Below are positions 26,357-35,572 of a stretch of DNA of 64,000 nt, piece after piece. This stretch comes from Prevotella sp. BV3P1. Its GTDB lineage: Bacteria > Bacteroidota > Bacteroidia > Bacteroidales > Bacteroidaceae. How positions within the stretch are numbered: the stretch's first letter is position 1; each line of letters opens with the position of its first letter. The translations under genes and the position numbers were made by a program. Location of the stretch: positions 124,001 to 188,000 of the forward strand of contig NZ_AWXC01000008.1 in NCBI RefSeq assembly GCF_000479005.1. Reading direction: 5' to 3'. The notes beneath the pieces were generated by a model. That model saw only the letters and a program-made list of their open reading frames with translations, searched no databases and had not been told where the DNA came from.

Positions 26357-27906
26357 AGGTTCATTCTGTTATTATGATTTCTCTGTATCAATTTCAATAC
26401 ATACGTTTTGGCCAATATCTTTTCTTTTTGATTTAAGAGTATACAATATACCATAGGAATGCAAGTCAATAAAGCGATAATGAAGACCACGGTGAGCCTA
26501 AGAAAAGATGTGTGCATATTTATCTTTATAAGCGTAGGGATGACGGGCAGTAGGAACGTCATGCCGAGACAAGGAAAAAGTACCTCCTTAAGGTAGTTGA
26601 CGTATTTGAAATTAAATTGTTGATGAGTGATGATGAGGCATGCCGTCTGAAGGATGATTGAAAAGACAATGGTAATAACAAAAGAACTCACTGCTCCATA
26701 CCCTATTTTAAGAAAGATATAGCACACAGGAATGAGACAGAGATTAATGGTGGTACTTACAATCTCGTAAAGTTTTATCTTTCCTGTTGCCAATGTAATC
26801 TGTGTGCAGGGAGTGTTAAGCGTACAAATCAACGCATCGATAAGTATTAAGACGCAAAAGATGTTGGTATTGGACGGAATATGATGACCAAGCCATAAGT
26901 TGAGGATATAGTCAATCTCCAAACATAACGGAGTAGCCAGAATCAGCATGAGCGCATAACATATCTTGGATTCTGTAAACATCAAGTATTGTGCCCTTCT
27001 ATGGTCTTGTGCAGCTACCGAATTAGATATTTGAGGTGCAAAAGCAATTGACACATTAGAGGAGAACTGTCCCACTGCACTGCTTACTTGCATTGAGATT
27101 CCACGTGCGGCATTAACGATAGGACCGAAGAAATTATTCAACAACAGACTGATACCTTGTCCTCTAAGCATGAATGCCAGCGTGCCCATCATGTTCCATC
27201 CCGTAAATGCCAACAACGAACGGGCGGTTTGCCAGTTTATCTTTCTACTTAGGTGAATATAACGGAAAGACATTTTGGCATATCCATGATACAGCAAAAA
27301 ATCAAAGAAGGCAATTCCAAGCAAGAAATATGCGTACACTGAGATATGTTCGCCACCGATGTAAGGTAATGCCATAGCTGCTGCTACCTTTAGGCTGACG
27401 TCAATCATACTACCCGCTGCGTAAAATCCCATTCTCTCTTTGGCAAGGATAAGTCCTGTGGCTGGGATTTGAAGGATAATCAAAACCAACGAAAGGGTAG
27501 AGGCATGAAATAGTATTTTAGCAGCCTCTATGCGGTCGGCAGGCACCACTAAATAGTGATTGAGATACCATAAGCCAACCGATTCCAATAAGATGAAGGT
27601 AAGCACTGCTACCAGTAGATTGATAATACAGCCTGTTGCAAAAATATCTTGAATGCCTTGTTCCCGTTTGTGAGTGCCCTCATAGTTGTAATAGCGTTGC
27701 AGGGTAGACGCAAGTGTTGTGTTGAAAAAGCCAAATAGAGACACCAGACCAGCAACAACCATATATATGCCATAGTCAACAACGCCAAGTGTGTCTAACA
27801 ATATACGTGAGATATACAGGTTGGCCAGCAATACAAAAAACATCCTGATATATAAGAATATCGTATTTTTTGCTATCCTCTTATTGTTGGCTTGATAGGT
27901 TGTCAT
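26353..27906 (-). CDS. Oligosaccharide flippase (Wzx)
   Basis: 517 residues, 12-14 hydrophobic helices, N-terminal KRIAKNTIFLYIRMFFVLLA followed by YISRILLDTLGVVDYGIYMV: the polysaccharide-transport branch of the MOP superfamily. Flips undecaprenyl-linked repeat units across the inner membrane. It is 18 bases downstream of the chain-length regulator gene and coupled to the next glycosyltransferase. Confidence 0.92.
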   Translation of the reverse strand: MTTYQANNKRIAKNTIFLYIRMFFVLLANLYISRILLDTLGVVDYGIYMVVAGLVSLFGFFNTTLASTLQRYYNYEGTHKREQGIQDIFATGCIINLLVAVLTFILLESVGLWYLNHYLVVPADRIEAAKILFHASTLSLVLIILQIPATGLILAKERMGFYAAGSMIDVSLKVAAAMALPYIGGEHISVYAYFLLGIAFFDFLLYHGYAKMSFRYIHLSRKINWQTARSLLAFTGWNMMGTLAFMLRGQGISLLLNNFFGPIVNAARGISMQVSSAVGQFSSNVSIAFAPQISNSVAAQDHRRAQYLMFTESKICYALMLILATPLCLEIDYILNLWLGHHIPSNTNIFCVLILIDALICTLNTPCTQITLATGKIKLYEIVSTTINLCLIPVCYIFLKIGYGAVSSFVITIVFSIILQTACLIITHQQFNFKYVNYLKEVLFPCLGMTFLLPVIPTLIKINMHTSFLRLTVVFIIALLTCIPMVYCILLNQKEKILAKTYVLKLIQRNHNNRMNL

Positions 27907-27923
27907 CTTTATATTAGGAAGCC

Positions 27924-28967
27924 TTAGAAAATTAAATCCCTTGAGACATAGACGGTTGTTATGATGAATGCCAAGAATAGCATACCTGCCACAAACATCA
28001 TTCGCTTGGGACCCGCAGGCTTCAGTGGAACAGTGGCGTTGGTCACAACGGTAAACACGGGCGTTTTTTCTTGAACTTTGGCTATGGCAGCCTGCAATTG
28101 TGTGTTCAGTGTACTGTAAGCATTGAATTTCAGTTGCATATCGTTTTCCAAATCATCTTTCTTCGATTTGAAGCTTTCCAGCATGATTTCCATGTTGGCA
28201 TCAGCATAGCTTCCGTATGCTTGCCGAGCTTTCTCGTAAGTATGTTTGGCTTTTGCGGTAAGTTCTTTGTAGTAGTTCATGTCATGGCGTGCCTTGCTGG
28301 TTCGGTATTCTGTGATAAATTCCTGCAGCTTGTATCTTACCGAGTCGGCCATGGTGGCTGAAATCAATGGATCTTGATCCTCTACTTCTATAGAGATGAG
28401 ATTTGTTTTTTTGTCCACTCTGCAAGTTACTTTGTTGCGGATGGCACTGAAAATTTCATACTCTCTTTTTGTTAATTGGAAATAATTGATGTGATGTCCT
28501 TTGGGTGTTGGTGCTGCTTTTTTCTTAAAGAGGTTCTTCAAAACATATAATGGAATCATCAACGGGTTTTGCTTCTGATGCTTGTCCAAATAATTATAAT
28601 AGGTGGTATTGGTGGCTCCATCAATACTTTTCACACGGATTTCGATTAGTTGTGAGATAAATCGATTCGATTTCAACAACTCTGGGTAAAGCTCGGGCGA
28701 GATGGCATCTGACAACATCGTGTTGTTGAGGTTAAAGCCCATGGATGCCGCAATGTCTGCAAGCCCGCCTCCCTCATTGATGTTTCCTAATTCGGGTGCC
28801 AGCGACACGCCGCTTTTGTAGTATCTTGGTACAGGAAGTATCAGGCCACATGCCACTGCAAAGGTAATGGATAGTATAAGGGCGTATGTCCATTTCTTTT
28901 GAATGACTCGTTTGATAATCTCGGATATGTTAATCTGTTCGTTTGTTTCTTTCATTTGACTACTCAT
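27924..28967 (-). CDS. Chain-length determinant protein (Wzz-like)
   Basis: 347 residues with a cytoplasmic N terminus, a first membrane helix at about 33-55, a long periplasmic coiled-coil region around 210-300 (KELTAKAKHTYEKARQAYGS) and a second helix near the C terminus following the Pro-rich VPLKPAGPKRM motif. It lacks the C-terminal tyrosine-kinase domain found in some Bacteroides homologues. It sets the polymer length together with Wzy. Located 40 bases after the SLBB gene. Confidence 0.9.
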   Translation of the reverse strand: MSSQMKETNEQINISEIIKRVIQKKWTYALILSITFAVACGLILPVPRYYKSGVSLAPELGNINEGGGLADIAASMGFNLNNTMLSDAISPELYPELLKSNRFISQLIEIRVKSIDGATNTTYYNYLDKHQKQNPLMIPLYVLKNLFKKKAAPTPKGHHINYFQLTKREYEIFSAIRNKVTCRVDKKTNLISIEVEDQDPLISATMADSVRYKLQEFITEYRTSKARHDMNYYKELTAKAKHTYEKARQAYGSYADANMEIMLESFKSKKDDLENDMQLKFNAYSTLNTQLQAAIAKVQEKTPVFTVVTNATVPLKPAGPKRMMFVAGMLFLAFIITTVYVSRDLIF

Positions 28968-29007
28968 TATGATGCCTCATTTTATAGGGCACTTTCTCCA
29001 AAATTCT

Positions 29008-31620
29008 CTATTTCACCATATTCGCAATCGTGGCTATCATGGCGGCGATACTGGCCATACTGCTACCAAGACTCATGGTTTCGGCAGCGTTCATTTTGCG
29101 GGACAGCTTTGTGGGAATAACAATCTCGCAGCCAGGATTTACCTTGGCTCCCTCGCTCACCTTACCTACCATGCCGTTCATGTAGATGATGTAAGCGTTG
29201 CTCTTGCGGGCGTTTTGCGCAAATCCACCAGCTGCATTGATGTAATACTTGGCTTTCTTTCCTTTTTTATAGGCCACGGTGTTGGGATACATCACGGCTC
29301 CGTTAACCTTGACGGTGGCAGTGTATTGCGGCAGGATGAGGCGGTCGCCCTCACGCAACACGATGTTGGCATCGCTATTGGGGTTGGCGATGGCTTTGTC
29401 CAGTTCGATACCTACGGGAAAAGTGGCGGGAATTTCAAATTTCTTCAGTTGGGCAGTCGACGTGTTTTGTCCCAACTGCTGTATGGCACTTGCGTTGTTG
29501 CTGCTGGTAGCCAGCTGTAGCAGCTGCCGTTGCATCTCTTCTTGCTGCATCTTCAGGGCTGTCTCCATTCTGGATCTTTCCATGGCATTGGGAATGCGCT
29601 CCAACCGTGCGCCCTTGATGTATGCTAAGTCGGTCACGCCACCAGCAGCTTGCAGCAGGTCGGTCAATCGCATGTTGCGCTTGGACAACGTGTAGGTGCC
29701 ACCAAACATTACCTCACCCTCTACGCTTACATTCTTCTGTGTACTGTATCCCGGACTCTTGCGCACATACACTTCGTCGTAGGGTTTTAGTACAAAACCG
29801 GGTTCGCCGTCAATCACGAAGCCGTCCTTCAAAGCAAAGGTGTATGTCTTCGCTATGATAGAGTCGGTGGTGAGTGCTTTGGAGTTGACGATGCGGCGGG
29901 CAACATCTACTTTTACGGTAGATGCAGTTTCTTTAAGTCCGCCCGCTTGCAGCACGAAGTCCTCCAAGGACTCGTTGTCTGCATATTTGTACACGCCGGG
30001 ATATTGTACCTCACCATGGATGGTGATGGTTTGCTGTTGCATCATCTCGCGTTTCGTGGGGATGAAGAGCACGTCGTTCTCCTTCAAGGGTATGTCGGCC
30101 ACGGTGCCGTTCATGATGCCCGCCACGTCGACCGCCACTACTTCCAGGGTGCGGTCTTCCTTCATACGATGGATGACACCGCGGGAGGTGAAGGCTTCTT
30201 CCTTCAGTCCTTCGGCATGTTGTACCAGGGTGCGCACGCTGTTGATGTCGTTGCTCAGTTGATACAAGCCCGGACGGAATACGGCTCCTTTTATTTCTAC
30301 CGTATTATTATAGCGTTGAATAATCGAGTCGACCGATACCGAGTCACCATCGGCAATGTGAAAGGTGTTCATGTCGAATTCGGAAACATTGAATACCGCA
30401 AATTCGCGACCCGTCTTGCGAACCAAGCGTACGGCCTTTTTGTATGCGTCGCCCGTGAAGCCTCCTGCGTATTTCAGCAGCGTACCCACGCTCTCATTGC
30501 TCTTCATTTCATAGTACATGGGGCGTTTCACCTTTCCTGTGATGTTCACCAGGCAGTTGTAGGGTCCCACGTAGATTACGTCACCATCCGTCAGACGCAC
30601 GTTGCCCGTCATCTTGCCGTTAAGAATATAGTCGTAAACGTCGGCTTGAGAGATGAGGCGGTTGTTGCGATAAATCTTGATGTTGCGCAGTGTTCCCAAG
30701 TCGTTGGTTCCTCCAGCCATGTACAGCGCATGAAAAACAGATGCGAAGGCTGATACGGTATAAGTACCAGGTGCCCGCACTTCGCCCATCACGTTGACGG
30801 TGATGGTGCGGCTCTGTCCCAGCGTGAGGCGCACCTTGCTGCTGCTGTATCGCGCACCCAATTGCGCACGTAGTCGTTGGTTGGCTTGCGCGATAGTCAG
30901 TCCGCTCACCTGGATGGGGCCAAAGCCTTCGATATTGATGTCACCGTCGGGTGATACTGTCGACTGGATAGACTTTTGTGACGCGCCATAGATATCGACA
31001 AACACGGCGTCTCCCGGTCCAAGTCGATAGCTTTGCGGCGTGGCGATGTTCATGCTGGGTTCAAAGGTCAGATCCTTGTTGTTGAAGATGTCCCTGCCGA
31101 AAACTTTCTTCTTATTTTCTGCCTGCTGTTTCAGTATCTGCTTGAGCCATTTAATGGAGTCGGTGGGCGTTAGGTAGTTAAGTTCTTGCTGCATCATTTT
31201 GAACTCTTCGCTGTCTTCATCATATTGGTCCTGCCACTGTATCTGCGGTTGCAGTCTGTTGGTGGAAACTTGCTTCGCGTCTCTCTTTTGCTCCTTGATG
31301 GTGTTGTACTTCGCCCTCGCTTCTTTCGAATTGCCATTGGCCTGCCGCATGCGTGTTTCTGTCTTGTCTACGGTTTGGTCAGCGATGTTTCCCAGTCCTT
31401 TGCGCTTGGTCTGTCGTTCGTATTTATCCTTTATTCTCCTGATTTGTTGAATGTTCACGCCGCGCTGCATCAGCTTGGTCACAATTTGAGCCTGTGAGGT
31501 GCCTGCGGCGTTCTCTTTCATGACGAATTCAAGAACCTGTTCGTCTGACATGGAAGATTGTGCCGTGATGGTCAGCGGACACAGCATGAGTAGCAGAATA
31601 TATAGAATGATTTTTTTCAT
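29008..31620 (-). CDS. SLBB-domain polysaccharide export protein (Wza-like)
   Basis: From MKKIILYILLLMLCPLTITA the product is 870 residues, about twice the size of enterobacterial Wza. The signal peptide is followed by a helical Lys/Arg-rich region (about 60-130), the Poly_export domain (YRLGPGDAVFVDIYGASQKS, SPDGDINIEGFGPIQVSGLT) and then five or six SLBB repeats. A short C-terminal hydrophobic segment (SMASIAAMIATIANMV) may insert in a membrane. First gene of the operon. The frame extends to 31683, but the -7 box at 31681-31688 makes the ATG at 31618-31620 the right start. Confidence 0.9.
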   Translation of the reverse strand: MKKIILYILLLMLCPLTITAQSSMSDEQVLEFVMKENAAGTSQAQIVTKLMQRGVNIQQIRRIKDKYERQTKRKGLGNIADQTVDKTETRMRQANGNSKEARAKYNTIKEQKRDAKQVSTNRLQPQIQWQDQYDEDSEEFKMMQQELNYLTPTDSIKWLKQILKQQAENKKKVFGRDIFNNKDLTFEPSMNIATPQSYRLGPGDAVFVDIYGASQKSIQSTVSPDGDINIEGFGPIQVSGLTIAQANQRLRAQLGARYSSSKVRLTLGQSRTITVNVMGEVRAPGTYTVSAFASVFHALYMAGGTNDLGTLRNIKIYRNNRLISQADVYDYILNGKMTGNVRLTDGDVIYVGPYNCLVNITGKVKRPMYYEMKSNESVGTLLKYAGGFTGDAYKKAVRLVRKTGREFAVFNVSEFDMNTFHIADGDSVSVDSIIQRYNNTVEIKGAVFRPGLYQLSNDINSVRTLVQHAEGLKEEAFTSRGVIHRMKEDRTLEVVAVDVAGIMNGTVADIPLKENDVLFIPTKREMMQQQTITIHGEVQYPGVYKYADNESLEDFVLQAGGLKETASTVKVDVARRIVNSKALTTDSIIAKTYTFALKDGFVIDGEPGFVLKPYDEVYVRKSPGYSTQKNVSVEGEVMFGGTYTLSKRNMRLTDLLQAAGGVTDLAYIKGARLERIPNAMERSRMETALKMQQEEMQRQLLQLATSSNNASAIQQLGQNTSTAQLKKFEIPATFPVGIELDKAIANPNSDANIVLREGDRLILPQYTATVKVNGAVMYPNTVAYKKGKKAKYYINAAGGFAQNARKSNAYIIYMNGMVGKVSEGAKVNPGCEIVIPTKLSRKMNAAETMSLGSSMASIAAMIATIANMVK

Positions 31621-31680
31621 ATCGTGGGTAAAATCTCTTTTTCTCTTTCTTTTATTAACTCGTTTTTCGTTAATTTGTTG

Positions 31681-31688
31681 CAAAGATA
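31681..31688 (-). promoter_or_regulatory. -7 box of the polysaccharide operon
   Basis: CAAAGATA reads TATCTTTG on the minus strand, 60 bases before the SLBB start codon. No convincing -33 element is seen at the normal distance, so an activator may be needed. Confidence 0.5.
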
Positions 31689-32498
31689 GCGATATTTATT
31701 TTTGTATGGTTATATTCTCCGACTATTTATCCACCATGCAGCTGTTGCTTTGTTGTTGCAAGCACACGGCTCTTTTGTTTAAGAATGATGCTTTTCGGTT
31801 TTAGATCAAACCGAACATTTTTCAATGAAATATCTTCTGTCGCAACATCTTTTTAACACAAATGCTGGGCGTTTTTTCAACCAACTTGTTCATGTATCGT
31901 AAATATGCTCGTCATGAGAGGTATTCGTTATCCGTTTGTTTATTAACGACTTATGGGATTTTAAAGATTGGTGCGAAATTAAAAACAATGTGTTTGGGGC
32001 TGAAAATCCCTTTTTTTGATGCAAAATGCCCTTCAATATGATGAAAATAGAGCGGTTAAGGCATGTACATTGGACTGCAAAAGCTTGCTAATTACACATT
32101 AACTCCATGTTAATAGCGTACAAGATGATGATTCGAAAGCTTTGAACGCCTAAAATATTCCCTCTTTTTTGTCTATTTCTCGATTTTATTTTGTCAAAGA
32201 AAATGAATCGGTTTAACAAATGAAGGGTTTGTTAACAAAGATAATGGCACTGTTGTCATGCAACACTATTTATGCATCGTGTTGTAAGTGGTAGTTGTAT
32301 TCATTACGCTCGTTGTTAATATAGATGGATATGATAGTTTCATTTACAACGAACAACCTTTCTTCAATGAAAGAACAGAGTTGCAAGATTCATGCGGCGA
32401 GGTAGCGATGCATGAGGTCTTGTTGTTCCAATTCCGCCCATGCTGGCTTGCTCGTGTCTTTGTGCTGTTATCGTTTACCTCAGTATGAGGGTTAAGTA

Positions 32499-32539
32499 TC
32501 CTGCGATAATGCGAAATAAGTCACGACATCATCGCAGGA
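32499..32539 (-). terminator. Possible hairpin after the phosphoesterase gene
   Basis: TCCTGCGAT and ATCGCAGGA, nine bases each, flank a 23-base loop 11 bases after the stop codon. The loop is large and no T-run is clear. Confidence 0.35.
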
Positions 32540-32549
32540 ACCACCTAAT

Positions 32550-33734
32550 TCAGCGTTCGGAATAGGTTTTGTGGAAAGTGGTTTTTCCGTTCAAGTCAAG
32601 AACCTTGACATCCAGTTGTCCATTCTTTGTTTGGGCTGTCACGCTACTGTTGTTTGAATTGACGAGAATGGGGTAGTCGTGACTGTCATTGGGTTCAATG
32701 TATTGATGTTCGTGCATGTGTCCGCAAATCATCAGGTTGATGCCAGCTTTGTTCAAAGGAGGCAACAACTTGTTCGTCACTTCTCGCTGCCCATGCCATG
32801 CGTCTTGGGTGTCAGCGGGAGGCATGTGGGCAATCACCACTCGGTATTTCGCCTCTTTGAACTCGTTGGAGGCCACCACCTCTTTGAGCCATCTTGCTTG
32901 TTCCGTTCGATAGTTGTCATAATCGGTGATGCCCGCATATTCGATATCGGTATCAGCTTTATCCTCCCCTGTGTCCAAACAGATGAAGAGTATCGGCCCC
33001 TGACGCACGGTAAAGTACAGATGCGGTTGTTGAGTGCAGAAGTATTCTTGGAATCGGTTGGCCCATTCGCCACGCGTTTCGTGGTTTCCGCGTACAAAGT
33101 ACCACGACTTCTGTTGTGCGAAAAGTTTGATGCTCGTGTCCATGAACCCCTTGAAGACCGTGGTGTCATGGGTGAAGTGCGAAATCATGTCGCCCGCATA
33201 GAAAATCATGTCTTTGTCTTTATACGAACTGTTTTTCAACAATTTTTCCAAAACGTCGTTGCGTTCGTGAATGTCGTTGAGTACCAAAAACGATGTTTCC
33301 GTCTGTCGTCTGTCGTTGGTCTGGAAGCACAGCGGCTTCTTGTTGTACACGTCGGTCGCCACAACATCGCCGTATCGTACTTTCGCTCCCTTGTGGCTCA
33401 GCACTTCTTGGGCATATACGCGGTAGCGGTATCGAGTGCCTGGCTTTAGGTTGGTCAACTTCACAGAGTGGATTAGACTTGTGCGTTTGATGCCGATGTT
33501 TGTGTCGTGGAACTTGGGACGTGCCACCGAATAGAAGTCAGTGCCGTCGTCGGGTGCCATCTCTACCCATCCTACAGAAGGCTTGTCTGCCACCCAAACG
33601 ATGGTGGCGTTGTTTTCCTGAACCATGTCCAGATAGGGACCATGTAGGAGTTTGATGCCCTCAGCCCAACCAAGCGTTGGACATAGCATGAGTGTCATGA
33701 AAATGATGGCTGAATGAATGAAATGTTTTGTCAT
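32550..33734 (-). CDS. Secreted metallophosphoesterase, purple-acid-phosphatase-like
   Basis: From MTKHFIHSAIIFMTLMLCPT the product is 394 residues with a signal peptide. An Fn3-like N-terminal domain (about 25-130) precedes the calcineurin-like domain with metal ligands NDIHER, YAGDMISHF, VRGNHETRG, VIAHMPP and ICGHMHEHQ. Purple acid phosphatase-like enzymes release phosphate from organic esters in the periplasm or outside the cell; the substrate is unknown. Monocistronic; a TACCTTTG -7 box (minus strand) at 33772-33779 lies 38 bases before this ATG, which is why upstream in-frame starts at 33755 and 33794 are less likely. Confidence 0.85.
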   Translation of the reverse strand: MTKHFIHSAIIFMTLMLCPTLGWAEGIKLLHGPYLDMVQENNATIVWVADKPSVGWVEMAPDDGTDFYSVARPKFHDTNIGIKRTSLIHSVKLTNLKPGTRYRYRVYAQEVLSHKGAKVRYGDVVATDVYNKKPLCFQTNDRRQTETSFLVLNDIHERNDVLEKLLKNSSYKDKDMIFYAGDMISHFTHDTTVFKGFMDTSIKLFAQQKSWYFVRGNHETRGEWANRFQEYFCTQQPHLYFTVRQGPILFICLDTGEDKADTDIEYAGITDYDNYRTEQARWLKEVVASNEFKEAKYRVVIAHMPPADTQDAWHGQREVTNKLLPPLNKAGINLMICGHMHEHQYIEPNDSHDYPILVNSNNSSVTAQTKNGQLDVKVLDLNGKTTFHKTYSER

Positions 33735-33771
33735 GATGATGTTTGTATTTCTCATTTGAATGAACTTTTTG

Positions 33772-33779
33772 CAAAGGTA
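33772..33779 (-). promoter_or_regulatory. -7 box of the phosphoesterase gene
   Basis: CAAAGGTA reads TACCTTTG on the minus strand, 38 bases before the chosen ATG. No clear -33 box. Confidence 0.5.
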
Positions 33780-33851
33780 GAAAATCCTTCTCAATCCATC
33801 TGCATTAAAGGTAAAAAACGTTGTGTATCAGTCATATTTTCATGTTTTTAA

Positions 33852-34227
33852 AAGTGGGAAGATGTTTGGACAAGGGTGACAGAGGGCGTGTTAGTGTACG
33901 AGCATCAAGTAAAGTATTACCTCTTTATTTTGAAAATAGTTATGAAAGTTCACAATATGATGTGGGTTGTGCCGTTACTGATAACATAGAATGGCTTGGG
34001 GCAAGTCCCTGTACAACCCTATATTGCAAAATCCTTCGGGTTTGGTGGGGCTCGGACATGGCACTCTGTTCAAAGAGAAAGAAGGTGTGTTACGCTACGC
34101 CTCCCACGCTCATCACGATGGAGCATACATTCATCCACGCCTCATGTACATCACAACGGCAACTTACGATCATGAAGTTAACCTACGACTAAGTGAAGAC
34201 GATATCGTTCCGAAATTTAAACAATAA
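33852..34227 (+). pseudogene. C-terminal remnant of a GH43 glycosidase with two frameshifts
   Basis: Three frames join into one GH43-like sequence. Frame one from 33852 gives KWEDVWTRVTEGVLVYEHQV then KYYLF. After a one-base loss near 33935, frame two gives YFENSYESSQYDVGCAVTD. After another shift near 33988, frame three gives WGKSLYNPILQNPSGLVGLG, then HGTLFKEKEGVLRYASHAHH and a normal end, KFKQ. NSYES, NPIL and GxGHGxxF are GH43 landmarks. The N-terminal half, with the catalytic aspartate, is missing. It ends 5 bases before an intact GH43 gene of a different subtype, so the pair was probably an operon. Confidence 0.8.
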
Positions 34228-34232
34228 TAAAT

Positions 34233-35255
34233 ATGAAGAAAAGCAGCTTATACATCCTTTTGTTTTCCGCGCTTCTATTAGGTTGTTCGTCACACAATGA
34301 GCCGACAAGAGTGGAACAAGAAAAGCCACAGAAAAAAGAAAAAGTGTATCACAATCCCATCATCAACACCAGTTTGCCCGATCCAACTGTCATTCGTGCC
34401 AGTGATGGAAAATTTTATCTTTATGCCACTGAAGATATCCGCAATACCCCTATTTACAGGTCGGGTGATTTGGTGCATTGGGCATATTTGGGCACTGCTT
34501 TCACCAACAGCAGCCGACCAAAATTGGTAAAAGGCGGGGGCATTTGGGCTCCTGACATCAATTATATCAACGGTCAATATGTTTTATATTATGCCATGTC
34601 TACTTGGGGTGGCGAATTGCAGGCTGGTATCGGTGCTGCCGTTGCTGATCGGCCAGAGGGTCCCTTTAAGGATTGTGGGAAGATACTGACCAGTTTGGGG
34701 ATTGGTGTGCAAAACAGCATTGACGGATATTGCTTTACAGAAAATGGACGACATTACCTTTTCTGGGGTAGTTTTCATGGTATCTACGCCATTGAATTGT
34801 CGGCTGATGGCCTGTCGGTGCTTCCTGGTGCTGAAAGAAAAAAGGTGGCGGGCAGTTTCATGGAGGCGGTATGCATTCATCGTCGTGGCGATTATTATTA
34901 TATGTTTGGCTCGTCCGGTTCATGCTGCGACGGTGCCAATAGTACTTATCGCATTACCGTTGGCCGTTCTGAGCATTTGTTTGGCCCTTATGTCAATAAG
35001 CAAGGTAAACAGTTGCTGGATAATCAGTACGAAGTGGTGCTGCATGCCAATAATCAGTTTGTGGGTACGGGGCATAATGCCGAAATCATAACTGATGATC
35101 ATGGTGACGATTGGATGATTTATCATTCTTTCCTGCGGTCGGACATTGGCAGGGGACGTGTGCTCATGATGGATCAATTAAAGTGGAAAGACGGATGGCC
35201 TTATGTTGATACTGATTCGCCCTCCAAGGAACATAACAGGCCTTATTTTAAATAA
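34233..35255 (+). CDS. GH43 lipoprotein, probable arabinanase/arabinosidase
   Basis: 340 residues. Lipoprotein signal MKKSSLYILLFSALLLGCSS puts it on the cell surface or in the periplasm. The five-bladed propeller carries the GH43 catalytic triad: general base Asp in NTSLPDPTVIR (about 50), pKa-modulating Asp in QNSIDGYCF (about 164) and general acid Glu in SFMEAVCIHR (about 209). GIWAPDINYINGQYVLYY, GTGHNAEIITDDHGDDWMIY and WPYV near the end suit arabinan endo-1,5-alpha-L-arabinosidase-type members. It follows a decayed GH43 gene and is convergent with an esterase gene, so this may be the remains of a pectin or arabinan module. Confidence 0.88.
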   Translation: MKKSSLYILLFSALLLGCSSHNEPTRVEQEKPQKKEKVYHNPIINTSLPDPTVIRASDGKFYLYATEDIRNTPIYRSGDLVHWAYLGTAFTNSSRPKLVKGGGIWAPDINYINGQYVLYYAMSTWGGELQAGIGAAVADRPEGPFKDCGKILTSLGIGVQNSIDGYCFTENGRHYLFWGSFHGIYAIELSADGLSVLPGAERKKVAGSFMEAVCIHRRGDYYYMFGSSGSCCDGANSTYRITVGRSEHLFGPYVNKQGKQLLDNQYEVVLHANNQFVGTGHNAEIITDDHGDDWMIYHSFLRSDIGRGRVLMMDQLKWKDGWPYVDTDSPSKEHNRPYFK

Positions 35256-35572
35256 CCCATTGGTATATAACGATAGGATGTGTTACTTCAAAAAGAGTAT
35301 CTTCATTGATACACCATTCTTTTGTGTTGTGCACGCTGTTCGGTCAATTGTTGTATGCGCTTGTAGCAGAACGTGACAACCCATGTTCCCTACATTGTAA
35401 CTGCGTGTGTTGTTTCTTGTAGGGGGCTTGATTATTCGCTGGGCTCATCAACTCGTCATCATGTTCCGCTATCGTGCAGTGCTTAAAAGTTATGAATTGC
35501 TGACGGGAACTTTTATATATCAGAATGCGAAAAAGGGGGTGTTGTGCGTTTCATCCCCTTCTTGTTTGCCAG
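35256..35572. other. 317-bp intergenic region between convergent genes
   Basis: No gene is seen. The only clear element is the minus-strand terminator-like hairpin at 35529-35565 behind the esterase gene. Confidence 0.5.
35529..35565 (-). terminator. Terminator of the esterase gene
   Basis: On the minus strand AAGGGG and CCCCTT pair around a loop of about 20 bases, with CCCCCTTTTTCGC giving a short T-run. It lies 8 bases past the stop codon. Confidence 0.5.

Larger units (their letters stand above)
31621..32549. other. 929-bp intergenic region upstream of the polysaccharide operon
   Basis: Contains the -7 box at 31681, a possible diverged copy of the dispersed element (motifs CAAAAGCTTGCTA at 32078 and CCATGTTAATAG near 32105) and a nine-base inverted repeat TCCTGCGAT...ATCGCAGGA at 32499-32539, next to the phosphoesterase stop. 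A 66-codon frame at 32288-32488 has no signal, no RBS and no recognisable family; I do not call it. Confidence 0.55.

Noticed and set aside
32288..32488. 66-codon open frame in the intergenic region before the polysaccharide operon
   Set aside because: No signal, domain, ribosome site or partner gene; the frame is short enough to arise by chance.
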